DNA of 14,255 nucleotides from Tannerellaceae bacterium (GTDB taxonomy: Bacteria > Bacteroidota > Bacteroidia > Bacteroidales > Tannerellaceae), in the NCBI GenBank assembly GCA_031267775.1, contig JAIRYL010000027.1, positions 1 to 14,255 on the forward strand. The letters run 5' to 3'. The position numbers were made by a program, and so were the translations under genes. The number at the start of each line of letters is the position of its first letter. Position 1 is the stretch's first letter. This document shows, piece by piece, positions 14,143 through 14,255 of the stretch. Under the pieces are notes generated by a model. The model worked only from the letters and a program-made list of their open reading frames with translations. It did no database searches and had not been told where the DNA came from.

Positions 14143-14255
14143 TTAATCCCCCCAATTCATGCGGTCGCGGTAGTTGCTGCTTTGGGAATACTTCAGATCC
14201 TTCAGGAGCGAAGAACTGACGGAGATCATAAAGTTATAGGACTGATAAATGCCGA
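14143..14255 (-). CDS. C-terminal end of a minus-strand protein, possibly an outer-membrane protein
   Basis: The minus-strand frame entering at the right edge encodes 36 residues and ends at TAA (plus 14143-14145). The visible piece begins GIYQSYNFMISVSSSLL and ends SSNYRDRMNWGD. Alternating polar and hydrophobic residues in the first half resemble an outer-membrane beta strand followed by a short hydrophilic tail. I have a weak impression of the C-terminus of an LptD-like protein. The gene converges on the methyltransferase. Too little is present for a firm call. Confidence 0.55.
   Translation of the reverse strand, partial: GIYQSYNFMISVSSSLLKDLKYSQSSNYRDRMNWGD

Noticed and set aside
1..14255. 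CRISPR array, insertion sequence or SusC/SusD polysaccharide locus
   Set aside because: No regularly spaced repeats, transposase frame, terminal inverted repeats or SusC/SusD-type proteins are visible.

Overview
The window reads as chromosomal DNA of a Bacteroidales bacterium (phylum Bacteroidota). Four start regions carry the phylum's -7 promoter element TAnnTTTG, and a fifth does so on the minus strand in front of a tRNA gene. Start codons lack Shine-Dalgarno sequences. The gene families also fit: GH78 rhamnosidase, an IorA without a ferredoxin domain, paaK next to an ACT protein, and a symporter with its small accessory protein. The genus cannot be fixed from the sequence.

Layout. Positions 1-49 hold the 5' part of a tRNA-Ser(GCU) gene on the minus strand, transcribed away from everything else. 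A short divergent promoter region follows. mltG (195-1235), for a cell-wall lytic transglycosylase, comes next. Then iorA-iorB (1314-3490) encode indolepyruvate/arylpyruvate:ferredoxin oxidoreductase, with a secreted GH78 alpha-L-rhamnosidase starting 7 nt after iorB. A 17-bp hairpin closes this block. Next is metY (6347-7633), for O-acetylhomoserine sulfhydrylase. It has its own well-formed promoter about 280 nt upstream, a long leader with a possible 32-codon leader peptide, and a good intrinsic terminator downstream.

The third block (7992-12986) is tightly packed: phenylacetate-CoA ligase, a double-ACT-domain protein, a 46-residue membrane peptide of the symporter-accessory type, a sodium:solute symporter and a secreted tannase/feruloyl-esterase-family hydrolase. 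Gaps are only 10, 6, 3 and 14 nt. A class I methyltransferase (13035-13865) follows after 48 nt. The right end holds a short inverted repeat and the C-terminus of a convergent minus-strand gene.

How the genes may work together (inference). IorAB turns aryl pyruvates from aromatic amino acids into aryl-acetyl-CoA. PaaK interconverts aryl acids and aryl-CoA, so the two enzymes meet at the same metabolites. In the third block, a periplasmic ester hydrolase, a Na+-coupled carboxylate-type symporter and an aryl-CoA ligase form a plausible route: cleave an aromatic ester outside, import the acid, activate it with CoA. The exported rhamnosidase beside iorAB would fit removal of rhamnose from plant phenolic glycosides. 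The exported esterase, import and CoA-activation module is the most interesting hypothesis in the window. No mobile element, CRISPR array or SusC/SusD pair is visible.
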